64,000 nucleotides of DNA from an uncultured Latescibacterota bacterium (GTDB lineage: Bacteria > Latescibacterota > UBA2968 > UBA8231). A model generated the notes under the pieces. It was given only the letters and a program-made list of their open reading frames with translations. It had not been told where the DNA came from and did not search any database. Position numbers and translations under genes: made by a program. The stretch covers positions 1,550,001 through 1,614,000 of the forward strand of contig OY282352.1 in NCBI GenBank assembly GCA_958295495.1. The letters are read 5' to 3'. This document shows positions 15,579 through 27,400 of the stretch, piece by piece; position 1 is the first letter of the stretch; each line of letters begins with the position of its first letter.

Positions 15579-16859
15579 CTACTCTTCCTGCGTTGGGACC
15601 TGTCCGTCGGTCTTGGCAGCGATGACCGACGCTAGATCAACGCCAGTAGTGGCCTTGATGCTCTCGAAAAGCGCAGGAGCCAGTGCCCCGATCTGGTTGA
15701 CGACCGCGGGCAGGCCGCTCTGACCGCCGTTGCCGGAATCAACGACGGCGAGGTGGTCAATTTTGATGTCCTTGGCCATGGCGGTGATTTGCTCGACCAA
15801 GTTCGGCAGCATCTGGATCAATAACAGTTCCTTGCCATTGGGGCCGGCGATGGTCCAGACCCCGTTTTTCTGTTTGAGTACCTCAATCTCGGCGAGGCCG
15901 TTTTCGAGGATGTTGGCGGCCTCGCCCTTGGCGCGCAACTCGGCTGCGTCGCGATCGGCGCGGGCTGGCTCAATGACTTCAATTTCGAGCCGGCGCTTTT
16001 GTAGTGCCAAGCGCTCCTGCTCGACCTGCTGCTCGGCTTGGACCTCGGCTTTGCGGGCGATTTGCGCGGCGCGCTTCTCTGCGGCCAAGCCCTCGCCTTC
16101 AAGCTCGGCCTTGCGGACCCGGAGCAAGTTTTGTGCATCGACGATCTGGACTTGGGCCTCGGCGTCGGCGACCTCGCCGCGACGGCGCGCCTCGGCGGAT
16201 TTCTCCTGTGATTCGGCGTGGTTTTCGGCCTCGGCGATTTCGGCTTCCTTGAGGACCGCGGCCGTGCTCTTGCGGCCGATGGCGTTGAGGTAGCCAACAT
16301 CGTCGGAGACGTTCTGGATCTTGAGCGTGTCGAGCACCAGGCCCAGCTTCTGCAAGTCCACGTCCGCCTCGCCGATGAGCGATTGGGCGAATTTGAGGCG
16401 GTCCTCATTGACTTCTTCCGGGGTCAGCGTGGCGAGGACGCCGCGCAAATTGCCTTCGAGGGTATCCTTGGCAATGTCTTGGACTTCGGTGAGCGGTTTG
16501 CCCAAGAAGCGCTCCAGCGCGTTGCCGAGCAGCGGCTCGTCGCCGGCGATCTTGATATTGGCAATGCCTTGCACTGACAGCGGGATGCCGCCTTTGGAGT
16601 ACGCGTTGTTGATCAATACTTCGAGGGGAATCGTGCGCAAGTCGAGGCGATCGACCTTTTCGAGGAGCGGGATGCGAAAGGCGCGGCCTCCCTTAATCAC
16701 GCGGTAGCCCACCGCCCGGCCGTCGGCCGTCTGGCGTTTGCGGCCCGAGAAGATGATGACCTCGTTGGGCTGGCAGATAAAGAGATTCGTCGTGACGATG
16801 ACGAGTACCACGACGAGTAACACAGCAAAAACTAAGGCGAAGGTCAGGAGCATTTCCAT
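15579..16859 (-). CDS. Flotillin-like SPFH protein
   Basis: A 426-residue membrane scaffold. A single N-terminal membrane segment (about residues 5-28) is followed by the SPFH domain (about 30-200: PNEVIIFSGRKRQ, IPLEVLINNAYSKGGIPLSVQGIANIKIAG, LEGNLRGVLATLTPEEV) and a long Ala/Glu coiled coil (about 205-330: AEIAEAENHAESQEKSAEARRRGEVADAEAQ). This is the FloT/YqfA type rather than HflK/C. Together with NfeD it would organise membrane microdomains. Confidence 0.93.
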   Translation of the reverse strand: MEMLLTFALVFAVLLVVVLVIVTTNLFICQPNEVIIFSGRKRQTADGRAVGYRVIKGGRAFRIPLLEKVDRLDLRTIPLEVLINNAYSKGGIPLSVQGIANIKIAGDEPLLGNALERFLGKPLTEVQDIAKDTLEGNLRGVLATLTPEEVNEDRLKFAQSLIGEADVDLQKLGLVLDTLKIQNVSDDVGYLNAIGRKSTAAVLKEAEIAEAENHAESQEKSAEARRRGEVADAEAQVQIVDAQNLLRVRKAELEGEGLAAEKRAAQIARKAEVQAEQQVEQERLALQKRRLEIEVIEPARADRDAAELRAKGEAANILENGLAEIEVLKQKNGVWTIAGPNGKELLLIQMLPNLVEQITAMAKDIKIDHLAVVDSGNGGQSGLPAVVNQIGALAPALFESIKATTGVDLASVIAAKTDGQVPTQEE

Positions 16860-16900
16860 CTGGCACCTCCTAAAGCGTTTGGGGTGGTATCCTTGGCAAT

Positions 16901-18361
16901 TTAATACGCCCCCTTAATCCGCCCAAACCACCCGCGCAACGGGTCGCCCAATTCGTCCATGTAGCGGTCCATCCGCCCCATCAGGTCCTGCCGCACAGCC
17001 TCATAAGCCGGGTCGCCGTACACGTTGTCGAGCTGATAGGGGTCGCGTTGCAAGTCGTACAGCTCGCCCGGGTCGCCCGAATTAAAGGTGAACTGATGGG
17101 TGCGGGTGCGGACCATGCGCTGGTTGGCTACCGTAAAATGGCGGTCGAACACGCAGTACACTTCCCCGCGGCCGTTTGCAAACGGGCGTCCCTCTATGGC
17201 CGGGAGGAAGGACTGGCCGTCGAGGGCGGCGGGAACTTCGACACCGGCGGCGTCGAGCGACGAGAGCATGATTTCCTGCAAATAGACGAACTCGTCACAG
17301 GCCGTGCCGGGGGCCTGACAGGCGGGGTGGGCCACCACGAGCGGGATGCGGTAGATCTCGTCGTACATGAACTCGCCCTTCTCGATCAGCTTGTGCGCGC
17401 CGAGGCAGTCGCCGTGATCGGCGGTATAGACGATAATGGTGTCGTCGAGGAGGCCCAATTGTTCCAAGTGAGCCACCACGCGACCCACCATGTCGTCAAT
17501 CAGCGTGCAGTGCCCAAAGTAGCGGGCGGCAATTTCCTGAAAGCCTGCCCAGCCGTAGTCGCCCAACCCCCACAGCCGTTCGATCAGTTGTTGGCGATAG
17601 GGCTTTTTCTCAAAGGTCTCGGCGTACCCGGGGTGTTCGGGAATGGCCTTTGGATCGTACATGGAAAAGTACGGCTCCGGCACTAGCGAGGGGCTGTGCG
17701 GCCCCCAAAAATTGGCCCACAAAAAGAAGGGCGCGTCGCCATCGGCCACTTCGTCGAGGACGCGAATGGCTTCCTCGGCGACGAAGTACTCAATGCACGA
17801 CTCGACCGGCCCCTCGTGCAATGCGAACATCTCCTGAGCCTGATTGGAGGGATTGGTCCCCACATAGCGGTGCGAGACCGGCGGCGGCGGGTCGAAGCCA
17901 CGCGCTTTGAGATAATCGGCATACGGGTTGTGCCCCCTCGGCTTGGCCCCGAATTGTAGGCCGGGGAGCAGGTCGGCCCCCGGAAAGGCGTAGCCCATGA
18001 AGTCTTGGCCGGCAAACCCGTAGCCCGTCGGGCCGGTCTGCTCATCTACGTGCCACTTGCCGGCGTAGCCGCAGCGATAGCCGACCTCGGCCAGATAGTG
18101 ATTTAACCCGCGCACGCCCTCGCGCAGGCACAGGCCGTTGGCCGTGACCCCGTGCTTGTGCGGGTAGAGGCCCGTGTAAAAGGAGGCGCGGGCCGGCGAG
18201 CAGATCGCGGTCGGGGTGAAGGCCGCGTCAAAGCGGACGCCGCGCGCGGCCAAGGCGTCGATATGAGGCGTCTGGCAGACCTCGTTAAGCCCGTAGCAGC
18301 TCACCGTATCGAGCCGCTGCTGGTCGGACATCAGGACGACGATGTTGGGACGCTTAGCCAT
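16901..18361 (-). CDS. Sulfatase (formylglycine-dependent)
   Basis: A 486-residue type I sulfatase. The N-terminus RPNIVVLMSDQQRLDTVSCYG gives the metal-binding Asp residues, and TAICSPARASFYTG (about residues 50-63) holds the C-x-P-x-R signature whose Cys is turned into formylglycine. Later metal ligands are in YTADHGDCLGAHKLIEKG (about 312). It has no obvious signal peptide, so may act in the cytoplasm. It is the last gene of a three-gene minus-strand operon with an aldo/keto reductase (stop and start abut) and a Gfo/Idh/MocA oxidoreductase, suggesting breakdown of a sulfated sugar. Substrate unknown. Confidence 0.93.
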   Translation of the reverse strand: MAKRPNIVVLMSDQQRLDTVSCYGLNEVCQTPHIDALAARGVRFDAAFTPTAICSPARASFYTGLYPHKHGVTANGLCLREGVRGLNHYLAEVGYRCGYAGKWHVDEQTGPTGYGFAGQDFMGYAFPGADLLPGLQFGAKPRGHNPYADYLKARGFDPPPPVSHRYVGTNPSNQAQEMFALHEGPVESCIEYFVAEEAIRVLDEVADGDAPFFLWANFWGPHSPSLVPEPYFSMYDPKAIPEHPGYAETFEKKPYRQQLIERLWGLGDYGWAGFQEIAARYFGHCTLIDDMVGRVVAHLEQLGLLDDTIIVYTADHGDCLGAHKLIEKGEFMYDEIYRIPLVVAHPACQAPGTACDEFVYLQEIMLSSLDAAGVEVPAALDGQSFLPAIEGRPFANGRGEVYCVFDRHFTVANQRMVRTRTHQFTFNSGDPGELYDLQRDPYQLDNVYGDPAYEAVRQDLMGRMDRYMDELGDPLRGWFGRIKGAY

Positions 18362-19330
18362 CTAACGCTCCTCGCTGCACAAATCCAGCCACGCCATCTC
18401 CGCCTCGGTGAGCAAATTGTCGAGGGCCTGTTCGTTGGCCGCGATCTCATCGCCGCTCATGCTGCCGACCAAGGCGTAGATGTTGAGCGGGTAGCTGAAC
18501 GCGTACGACAAGGCGATCTGCGGCACTGACAGCCCCTTTTCTTCAGCCAGTGCCCACGCGCGGTCGAGCCGCTTGAAGTTGTCTTCGCAGTAGTAGGACT
18601 TGACCATCGAGCCGTCGAATTGGTCGCGCACTTGCTCGGCGTTGGCGCGGGTAATTTTGCCCGAGAAGAAGCCGCGGGCCACGCTCGACCAAGTAAAGAG
18701 CGGCATGTCGTGCTCCGCGTACCACGCGCGGGCGGCGGCTTGACCCGGACCAGCAATCGACAGGCAATCCTTCCACGGCTCGGCGATTTGATCCGCCAAG
18801 CTGAAGTTCGGGCTGGAGGCCGCAAAAGGCACGAGTCCGCGTTGGTCCGCGTATTCATTGGCCTCGGCTAAGCGTTCCGGCGTCCAATTTGAGCCGCCGA
18901 AGGCGTGGATGCGGCCGGCCGCGTGATGCTCGTTGAGCGCCTCGACGATGGGGCCAACCGGGACCGCGAGGTCGTCGCGGTGCAAAAGGTAGAGGTCGAT
19001 ATAGTCGGAGCGCAGGCGCACTAATGAGTCGGCCATGTCCGAGGCGATGTCGTACGGAGTGACGCGATTGCGGTCTTGGTTGAGATGGGCGCCCTTGCCG
19101 ATGATGACGATTTCATCGCGATTGCCCCTTTCCTCCATCCACAACCCGAGCATGCGATCCACTTCCCCGCCGCCGTAGCCGTGGGCCGAATCGTAGGCCG
19201 TGATGCCGGCTTGCCAAGCGGCGTCGAGCAGGGCAAAGCCTTCTTCCTTCCGGCTGCGGGTGAGCATGATGCAGCCTTGGACCAAGCGCGAGATCTTCTT
19301 TTCGATGCCTTGTACGCTGCCGTATTGCAC
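18362..19330 (-). CDS. Aldo/keto reductase
   Basis: A 322-residue NAD(P)H-dependent (beta/alpha)8-barrel oxidoreductase, read from GTG 19330 after GAAAGGAATG. The catalytic Asp/Tyr context is ITAYDSAHGYGGGEVDRMLG (about residues 42-60), the catalytic His in DLYLLHRDD (about 114), and the cofactor-binding end in PQIALSYAFSYPLNIYALVGS. It abuts the sulfatase start and lies 14 bp after the Gfo/Idh gene. It probably reduces or oxidises a sugar-derived carbonyl in the same pathway. Confidence 0.9.
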   Translation of the reverse strand: MQYGSVQGIEKKISRLVQGCIMLTRSRKEEGFALLDAAWQAGITAYDSAHGYGGGEVDRMLGLWMEERGNRDEIVIIGKGAHLNQDRNRVTPYDIASDMADSLVRLRSDYIDLYLLHRDDLAVPVGPIVEALNEHHAAGRIHAFGGSNWTPERLAEANEYADQRGLVPFAASSPNFSLADQIAEPWKDCLSIAGPGQAAARAWYAEHDMPLFTWSSVARGFFSGKITRANAEQVRDQFDGSMVKSYYCEDNFKRLDRAWALAEEKGLSVPQIALSYAFSYPLNIYALVGSMSGDEIAANEQALDNLLTEAEMAWLDLCSEER

Positions 19331-19344
19331 GAGTACATTCCTTT

Positions 19345-20328
19345 CTATTCCATTGGATATTTTAGGCCGATCTGGGCGCGGATTTCGTCGAGGATCCGCA
19401 TCAGTGCCACGGTTTCGTCGAGCGACATGACCGCGCTCTCAGTCAAACCTTTGCCGAGGCAGCGGGCGACTTCTCGCGCCTCGTAGTTGTAGCCATTGCC
19501 CTCCAAGGGCAACTCGACGCGCTCTTTGCGGTCCCCGGCTTTGAGCGTGGCGCTTTCGCCTTTCCACCACGACGGGTCAATGGCAATCGTCCCCTCGCTG
19601 CCGACGATGCGGGCCTCGTGCGGGGTCGTGGCGCGGATGGCACAGGAGAGGTTGGCGATGGCACCGCCGCTATAGCGGAGCGCAATGCCGGTTTGCTCGT
19701 CAACGCCGGTTTCGCCAAGGTGCGCGGCCGCGGCGATCTGGGCTGGTTGCGATCCGAGAACCATCGCTGCGAAAGAGACGACATAGATGCCGATGTCGAG
19801 CAGGGCACCGCCGCCCAAAGCGGGGTTGAAGAGCCGGCCTGCGGGGTTGACGCCGGCGCGAAAACCAAAGTCGGCGCTGACCATGAGCGGCTCGCCGATG
19901 GCCCCGGCGTCGAGCCACTGGCGCACTTGGACCATAATGGGCAGATAGCGGGTCCAGATGGCCTCCATCAGAAAGACGCGGTTGGCGCGGGCACAGGCGA
20001 CGACGGCTGTGGCCTCGGCCGCGTTGATAGTAAAGGGCTTCTCGCAGAGCACGGCCTTGCCGGCTTCGAGGCAGAGAATCGAATTGTCTTTGTGGAAGGG
20101 ATGGGGCGTGGCCACGTACACCGCATCGACATCGGGATCGGCGCTGAGGGCCTCGTACGAGGCGTGGCGGTTGGGGGCTCCGTACTGGTCGGCAAAGGCG
20201 TCGGCGCGCTGCTGGTCGCGCGAGCCAACGGCGACCAGCTCTCCTTCGGGAATGGCTTGGAGGCCAACGGCGAATTTGTGGGCGATGCTGCCCGGGCCGA
20301 GGATGCCCCAGCGGATGGGCTTGGTCAT
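19345..20328 (-). CDS. Gfo/Idh/MocA family oxidoreductase
   Basis: Started at ATG 20328, preceded by CCCGGAGCATCC, giving 327 residues; the frame is open 36 bases further. The N-terminus is a Rossmann fold (IRWGILGPGSIAHKFAVGL, then AVGSRDQQRADAFADQYG) and the family's CEKPFTINAAEA (about residues 90-101) places the catalytic Lys. The rest is the alpha/beta sugar-binding domain (FNPALGGGALLDIGIYVVSF). These enzymes oxidise or reduce sugars and inositols with NAD(P). It is the first gene of the sulfatase operon. Confidence 0.92.
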   Translation of the reverse strand: MTKPIRWGILGPGSIAHKFAVGLQAIPEGELVAVGSRDQQRADAFADQYGAPNRHASYEALSADPDVDAVYVATPHPFHKDNSILCLEAGKAVLCEKPFTINAAEATAVVACARANRVFLMEAIWTRYLPIMVQVRQWLDAGAIGEPLMVSADFGFRAGVNPAGRLFNPALGGGALLDIGIYVVSFAAMVLGSQPAQIAAAAHLGETGVDEQTGIALRYSGGAIANLSCAIRATTPHEARIVGSEGTIAIDPSWWKGESATLKAGDRKERVELPLEGNGYNYEAREVARCLGKGLTESAVMSLDETVALMRILDEIRAQIGLKYPME

Positions 20329-20565
20329 GGATGCTCCGGGGTTGGGCTGATGTGGAAGATACATGGGGATATAGTTTGCCCGTGGACAGAGCAGGCGTCA
20401 AGGATTATCGGTTTGTAGGGCACCCCTTACCCCTCGTTGTCTCGTCCTGCTGGATTTGACCTTGACCGCATGGCAGAAGGCAATTAATATGCCAAGCATG
20501 AGACCAACCTAAAATCGCCCGACAATATGAAACATTTTACTGTCGTGTGCCTAGAGGAGGCTCCT

Positions 20566-23500
20566 ATGCAGACACAACCCCAACACAACCTTGGCGCATT
20601 CGCCCTTCTCGCCGCGGTGCTCCTGTTGCTCGCTCCGCTGCCGGCTGAGGCCCTGCAAGTAACCGATGTGGCCGTTACCTCAAGGCCGGCGAACGGAGAC
20701 AACTACCTCACCGGCGAGATTATTGAGGTGACCGTGACCTTCGATAAGAGGGCGCGCGGAGGTCCCTATTTTTTCTTCACTTCAACCCGCCTCAATGTCG
20801 TCATCGGGACCAACACACGCAGATTCGAGTACGCCTCGGGGGATGGAACTACACAACTGGTGTACTCCTACACAGTGCTGGCGTCGGACAGTGACACCGA
20901 TGGCATCAGCGTAACGGGTATATTTTCGTCTGGTTCTTCTCTTATCAGCACCGCAAATGACGTTCGGCCGACTGAGCGATTGCCGAACTCGGAGTACGCC
21001 CTTCCCCGCAACCAAATCGCCAACGCAGCGCTGCACAAGGTGAACCGCTCTATAACTACTACGGGCATTTTTTATCATGCACAAACGGGTAATACTGAAG
21101 CGTTTCATAGTGGGGTGGATTATAGGCCGGCTACCGCGCTTGCCTTTGATGGGCGTAACAGACCTTACTTATTGAGTTATGCAAGGTATGGCACTGAGCC
21201 TGCGGATAACCGATTCTCCATTACTACACTACGCAACGGCGAGTGGACCTCCTTTTCATTCAAAGATGAACTTGAGGAGGTCTTAGGTCCCCTATCGCCA
21301 ACGCTGCCTATCGAAGATAAACAATCACAGATGATAATTGATAATCACGACGATCTTTACGCGGTGATGAGGTGGGTGGCTTTCCGCCCTGCAGGTAGTA
21401 GTACGGATGAAAGAAAACATATCTTGATTTATGCACAGAATGTGGCAAGTAGTAGCTTTAACGGCGATTTTGAAATCCTTGAGTTTCCCGGTAAGCTCCC
21501 GTTGCTAGAGTCGAGAATGAGTGCAAACGATTTTGCAAACTATCCTCCTTTAGTTGGCTATATTGAAGGACAGGCCAACCCGCCCAATCCTTACACCGCA
21601 AAGCACAGTTGGTCCCAAGTATATTGGTATAACTTCTATGTGCTACCTTTGCGTAGAGATGCGAGCGGCGCTCTAGTGGGAAGGACACTCAACGAGGCTA
21701 TTTATGTAGATAATAAATTGGGATATGTAACAAACCACTCCGGTGGCCAAAGCTTCGCGGTGACCAGAGGCGATACGAGTTTTATGGTGTACATGAAGCA
21801 TGAGGGTGCCCTCCCCTATGCAAATAATACCGTTTATGTAAAGGCGTTCCATAGGAAAAATCACGCATCAGGAGTAGGAGACACCCTGAGCGCACGTCAG
21901 CAGTTATTTATTAGCCACCCGGACTTTGGGGATGGACACTCTACGCCGGTAATAGCTATTGATAACGATGGGTACATACACGTGCAAGGCGGAGCGCATG
22001 GAGGGCCGTTCGCATATAGGAAATCTTCGCATCCTATGGATATTACTTCTTGGGGAAGTACGGCCAATATCGGTTCCGGGAGAACCTATTCATCGCTCGT
22101 GATTGACAACCTCAATAACATGTTTTCAGCTCTTCGGGCATCCTCCAGCAGCCAATATCAATTATTCTTTCAGGCCGGTAGTACAACGACAGGTTTCGCT
22201 AATAATAATGGGACCCTTTTTGCGGACCAAAATTGTGGGAATTTTTATCGAGTTTACTACCACAGCCAGCATAAGGATCGGCCTGAGCCGGGTACTAACG
22301 AACGGGTCTATGTGAATTGGTCGGCAAATTGCAGAGCCGCTGGCGGTAACTGGGATAAATATCGGGTATTAGCTCACTCGGACGATCAAGGCCGCACGTT
22401 TCACATTACTACCAAGGCCGACTTCGTAAGTAGGATAGAGTCGCTGGACACCACGCCGGATGCGTTTACTTTCACGGCCAAAACCGGGGTGTCGCCGGGC
22501 ACGGCGGTCACCAGCAATGCCATTACGGTCAGCGGCATCAACGCCCTCGCGTCCATCTCGGTCAGCGGCGGCTCCTTGATGGTGAACGGCAGCGACTTCA
22601 CCGGCACGACGGTCGCCAACGGGCAGACCGTCGCCGTCAAGGTCACCGTTAGTAGTGGGTCAAACAGGACCACCACCGCCCGGGTCACCATCGGCGGCGT
22701 GCATGCGGATTTCTCGGTGAGCTTGCCAATAGACACCACGCCGGATGCGTTTACTTTTACGGGTCAAGCGCAGGTGCAGCGAAACGCGACGATCACCAGC
22801 AATGCCATTACGGTCAGCGGCATCAACGCCCCCGCGCCCATCTCGGTCAGCGGCGGCACGTTGGTAGTGGACGGCAGCGACTTCACCGGCACGACGGTCA
22901 CCAACGGGCAGACCGTCGCCGTCAAGGTCATCTCCAGCAGTGAGTTAAACAAGGCCACCACCGCCGTTGTCATCATCGGCGGCGTGAGAGCGGTGTTTGA
23001 TGTGGCGACCACCCACGGCGTTCCCAGAGCCAACCCCGGCCTTAGGCAGACGGTGAACGAAGGAGACGTGGTCACGCTCAGCGGCAGCGGCACCGACCCG
23101 GAGGGGGAGCCCGTGACCTACTCGTGGAGCCAAACGGGGGGCAGCCCCTCTGTGTCCTTGACCGGCTCGACCACGCAAACCGCCTCGTTCACCGCCCCGA
23201 ACCTGAGCTCCAACACGACGCTGAGGTTCACGTTGACGGTCAGCGACGGCACCTTGAGCGGCAGCACTTGGGTCGCCATCACCATCCGAGCCGACAACGA
23301 CGCGCCCACCGCCGAGGCTGGGAACAATCAGACGGTGGACGAAGGCGACACGGTCACGCTCAGCGGCAGCGGCACCGACCCGGAGGACGACGACCTGACC
23401 TACTCGTGGAGCCAGACCAGCGGTGCCACGGTCGCGCTGAGTTCGACCGGCGTGGCCGCACCCACCTTCACCGCGCCGAACTTAGGGGCGAACGAGGACT

Positions 23501-24444
23501 TGGTCTTCGAGTTGACGGTCAGCGACGGCCGCTTGAGCGGTACCGATACGGTCACCATCACTGTAGCCGACAACAACGCGCCCACCGCCGAGGCTGGGAA
23601 CAATCAGACGGTGGACGAAGGCGACACGGTCACGCTCAGCGGCAGCGGCACCGACCCGGAGGACGACGACCTGACCTACTCGTGGAGCCAGACCAGCGGT
23701 GCCACGGTCACGCTGAGTTCGACCGGCGTGGCCGCGCCCACCTTCACTGCGCCGAACTTAGGGGCGAACGAGGACTTGGTCTTCGAGTTGACGGTCAGCG
23801 ACGGCCGCTTGAGCGGTACCGATACGGTCACCATCACCATCCGAGCCGACAACGACGCGCCCACCGCCGAGGCTGGCGACAATAAGACGGCGGCCGGAGA
23901 AGCCGCGGTCACCCTCAGCGGCGGCGGCACCGACCCGGAGGGGGAGCCCGTGACCTACTCGTGGAGCCAAACGGCGGGCAGCCCCTCTGTGTCCTTGACC
24001 GGCTCGACCACGAAAACCGCCTCGTTCACCGCCCCGAACGTCAACACGGCGCTGACGTTCACGTTGACGGTCAGCGACGGGGACTTGAGCGGCAGCGATA
24101 CGGTCACCATCACCGTCCAAGGCGACAACACCGCCCCCACCGCCGAAGCCGGCCCCAAGCAGACGGTGGACGAAGGAACCTTGGTCACCCTCAGCGGCAG
24201 CGGCACTCACCCTCAGCGGCAGCCTCTGACCTATGGTTGGCGTCAGACCAGCGGTGCCACGGTCACGTTGAGTTCGACCGGCGTGGCCGCACCCACCTTC
24301 ACCGCGCCGAACTTAGGGGCGAACGAGGACTTGGTCTTCGAGTTACCGCCCCCACCGCCGAAGCCGGCCCCAAGCAGACGGTGGACGAAGGAACCTTGGT
24401 CGTCCTCAGCGGCAGCGGCACTCACCCTCAGCGGAAGCGCCTGA
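20566..24444 (+). pseudogene. Giant secreted PKD/BNR repeat protein, 5' part (frameshifted)
   Basis: Starts at ATG 20566 behind AGAGGAGG. A signal peptide (about residues 9-31, AFALLAAVLLLLAPLPAEA) leads into a region with a probable seven-bladed propeller (to about residue 625); AIDNDGYIHVQGGAHGGPFAYRKS resembles BNR_4-type proteins, a group that includes PL24/PL25 ulvan lyases. Then come two DTTPDAFTFT... modules and PKD-like domains (DEGDTVTLSGSGTDPE). At 24343-24345 a deletion between repeats shifts the frame; the protein would end in an unrelated tail (LPPPPPKPAPSRRW) at 24444. With the next segment it was one gene of about 9.5 kb. Confidence 0.85.
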
Positions 24445-27400
24445 CCTACGCGTGGCGTCAGCTCAGCGGCACCGATGTCACGCTGAGTTCGACCGGCGTA
24501 GTCGCGCCCACCTTCACTGCGCCGAACTTAGGGGCGAACGAGGACTTGGTCTTCGAGTTGACGGTCAGCGACGGGGACTTGAGTGGCACCGATACGGTCA
24601 CCATCACCATCGAGGCCGACAACGACGCGCCCACCGCCGAGGCTGGCGACAAGCAGACGGTGGACGAAGGCGACGCGGTCACGCTCAGCGGCAGCGGCAC
24701 CGACCCGGAGGGGGAGTCCGTGACCTACGCATGGCGTCAAACGGCGGGCAGCCCCTCTGTGAGCTTGACCGGCTCAACCACCAAAACCCCCTCGTTCACC
24801 GCGCCGGATGTAGCCGCCAACACGGCACTGACGTTCACGTTGACGGTCAGCGACGGGGACTTGAGCGGCACCGATACGGTCACCATCACCATCGAGGCCG
24901 CGGACACCACGCCAGATGCGTTCACGTTTACGGCCAAGACCGGGGTGTCGCCGGGCACGGCGGTCACCAGCGATGCCATCACCGTCAGCGGCCTCAACAC
25001 CGCCGCGTCCATCTCGGTCAGCAGCGGCGGCACGTTGGTGGTGGACGGCAGCGACTTCAGTGGCGCGACGGTCGCCAACGGGCAAAAGGTTGCCGTCACG
25101 GTCACCGCCAGTACCTCTTTCAGCACGAAAACCACCGCCACGGTCACCATCGGCGGCGTGAGCGCGGACTTTGCCGTAACCACGGCCGCAGACCAGATGC
25201 CGACCTTCGGCCAACAGACCATTCCCGACCAGACGTGGACGCAGCACCAGGCGATTACCGCGTTCACCCTGCCCACGGCCACCGGCGGCGATGGCGCCCG
25301 GACCTACGGCCTGTCGCCGGCCCTGCCCGCTGGCGTGACCCGGAACACGACCACCCACCAAGTCACCGGTACGCCGAGCGGGCACCAAGCCGCGACCACC
25401 TACACGTGGACAGCCACTGATAGCGACAACGACCGCACGGAACTGACCTTCACCATCGCGGTGGACGGCGTTCCCACCGCCGAGGCTGGCGATAATCAGA
25501 CGGTGGACGAAGGCGACGCGGTCACGCTCAGCGGCAGCGGCACCGACCCGGAGGGGGAGTCCGTGACCTACGCATGGCGTCAGACCAGCGGCACCACGGT
25601 CTCGCTGAGTTCAACCAGCGTGGTCGCGCCCACCTTCACCGCGCCGAACTTAGGGGCGAACGAGGACTTAGTCTTCGAGTTGACGGTCAGCGATGGCCGC
25701 TTGAGCGGCACCGATACGGTCACCATCACCATCGAAGCCGACAACGACGCGCCCACCGCTGCCGCTGGCGACAAGCAGACGGTGGACGAAGGCGACGCGG
25801 TCACGCTCAGCGGCAGCGGCACCGACCCGGAGGGGGAGTCCGTGACCTACGCATGGCGTCAAACGGGGGGCAGCCCCTCTGTGAGCTTGACCGGCTCGAC
25901 CACCAAAACCCCCTCGTTCACCGCGCCGGATATAACCGCCAACACGACGCTGACGTTCACGTTGACGGTCAGCGACGGGGACTTGAGCGGCACCGATACG
26001 GTCACCATCACCATCGAAGCCGCGGACACCACGCCGGATGCGTTTACTTTCACGGCCAAGACCGGGGTGGTGCCGGGCACGGCGGTCACCAGCGATGCGA
26101 TCACCGTCAGCGGCATTGAAGCCGCCGCGTCCATCACCGTCAGCAGCGGCGGCTCCTTGATGGTGGACGGCAGCACCTTCAGTGGCGCGACGGTCGCCAA
26201 CGGGCAAACGGTCGCCGTCACGGTCACCGCCAGTACCTCTTTCAACACGAAAACCACCGCTACGGTCACTATCGGCGGCGTGAGCGCGGACTTTGCCGTG
26301 ACCACGGCCGCAGACCAGATACCGACCTTCGGCCAACAGACCATTCCCGACCAGACGTGGACGCAGCACCAAGCGATTACCGCGTTCACCCTGCCCACGG
26401 CCACCGGCGGCGATGGCGCCCGGACCTACGGCCTAGCGCCGGCCCTGCCCGCTGGCGTGACCCGGAACACGACCACCCACCAAGTCACCGGTACGCCGAG
26501 CGGGCACCAAGCCGCGACCACCTACACATGGACAGCCACTGATAGCGACAACGACCGCACGGAACTGACCTTCACCATCGCGGTGGACGGCGTTCCCACC
26601 GCCGAGGCTGGCGATAATCAGACGGTGGACGAAGGCGACGCGGTCACGCTCAGCGGCAGCGGCACCGACCCGGAGGGGGAGTCCGTGACCTACGCATGGC
26701 GTCAGACCAGCGGCACCACGGTCTCGCTGAGTTCAACCAGCGTGGTCGCGCCCACCTTCACCGCGCCGAACTTAGGGGCGAACGAGGACTTGGCCTTCGA
26801 GTTGACGGTCAGCGACGGCCGCTTGAGTGGCACCGATACGGTCACCATCACCATCGAAGCCGACAACGACGCGCCCACCGCTGCCGCTGGCGACAAGCAG
26901 ACGGTGGACGAAGGCGACGCGGTCACGCTCAGCGGCAGCGGCACCGACCCGGAGGGGGAGTCCGTGACCTACGCATGGCGTCAAACGGGGGGCAGCCCCT
27001 CTGTGAGCTTGACCGGCTCGACCACCAAAACCCCCTCGTTCACCGCGCCGGATATAACCGCCAACACGACGCTGACGTTCACGTTGACGGTCAGCGACGG
27101 GGACTTGAGCGGCACCGATACGGTCACCATCACCATCGAAGCCGCGGACACCACGCCGGATGCGTTCGCTTTCACGGCGCAAACCGAGGTGGAGCCGGGC
27201 ACGGCGGTCACCAGCGATGCCATCACTGTCAGCGGCATTGAAGCCGCCGCGTCCATCACCGTCAGCAGCGGCGGCTCCTTGATGGTGGACGGCAGCACCT
27301 TCAGTGGCGCGACGGTCGCCAACGGGCAAACGGTCGCCGTCACGGTCACCGCCAGTACCTCTTTCAACACGAAAACCACCGCTACGGTCACCATCGGCGG

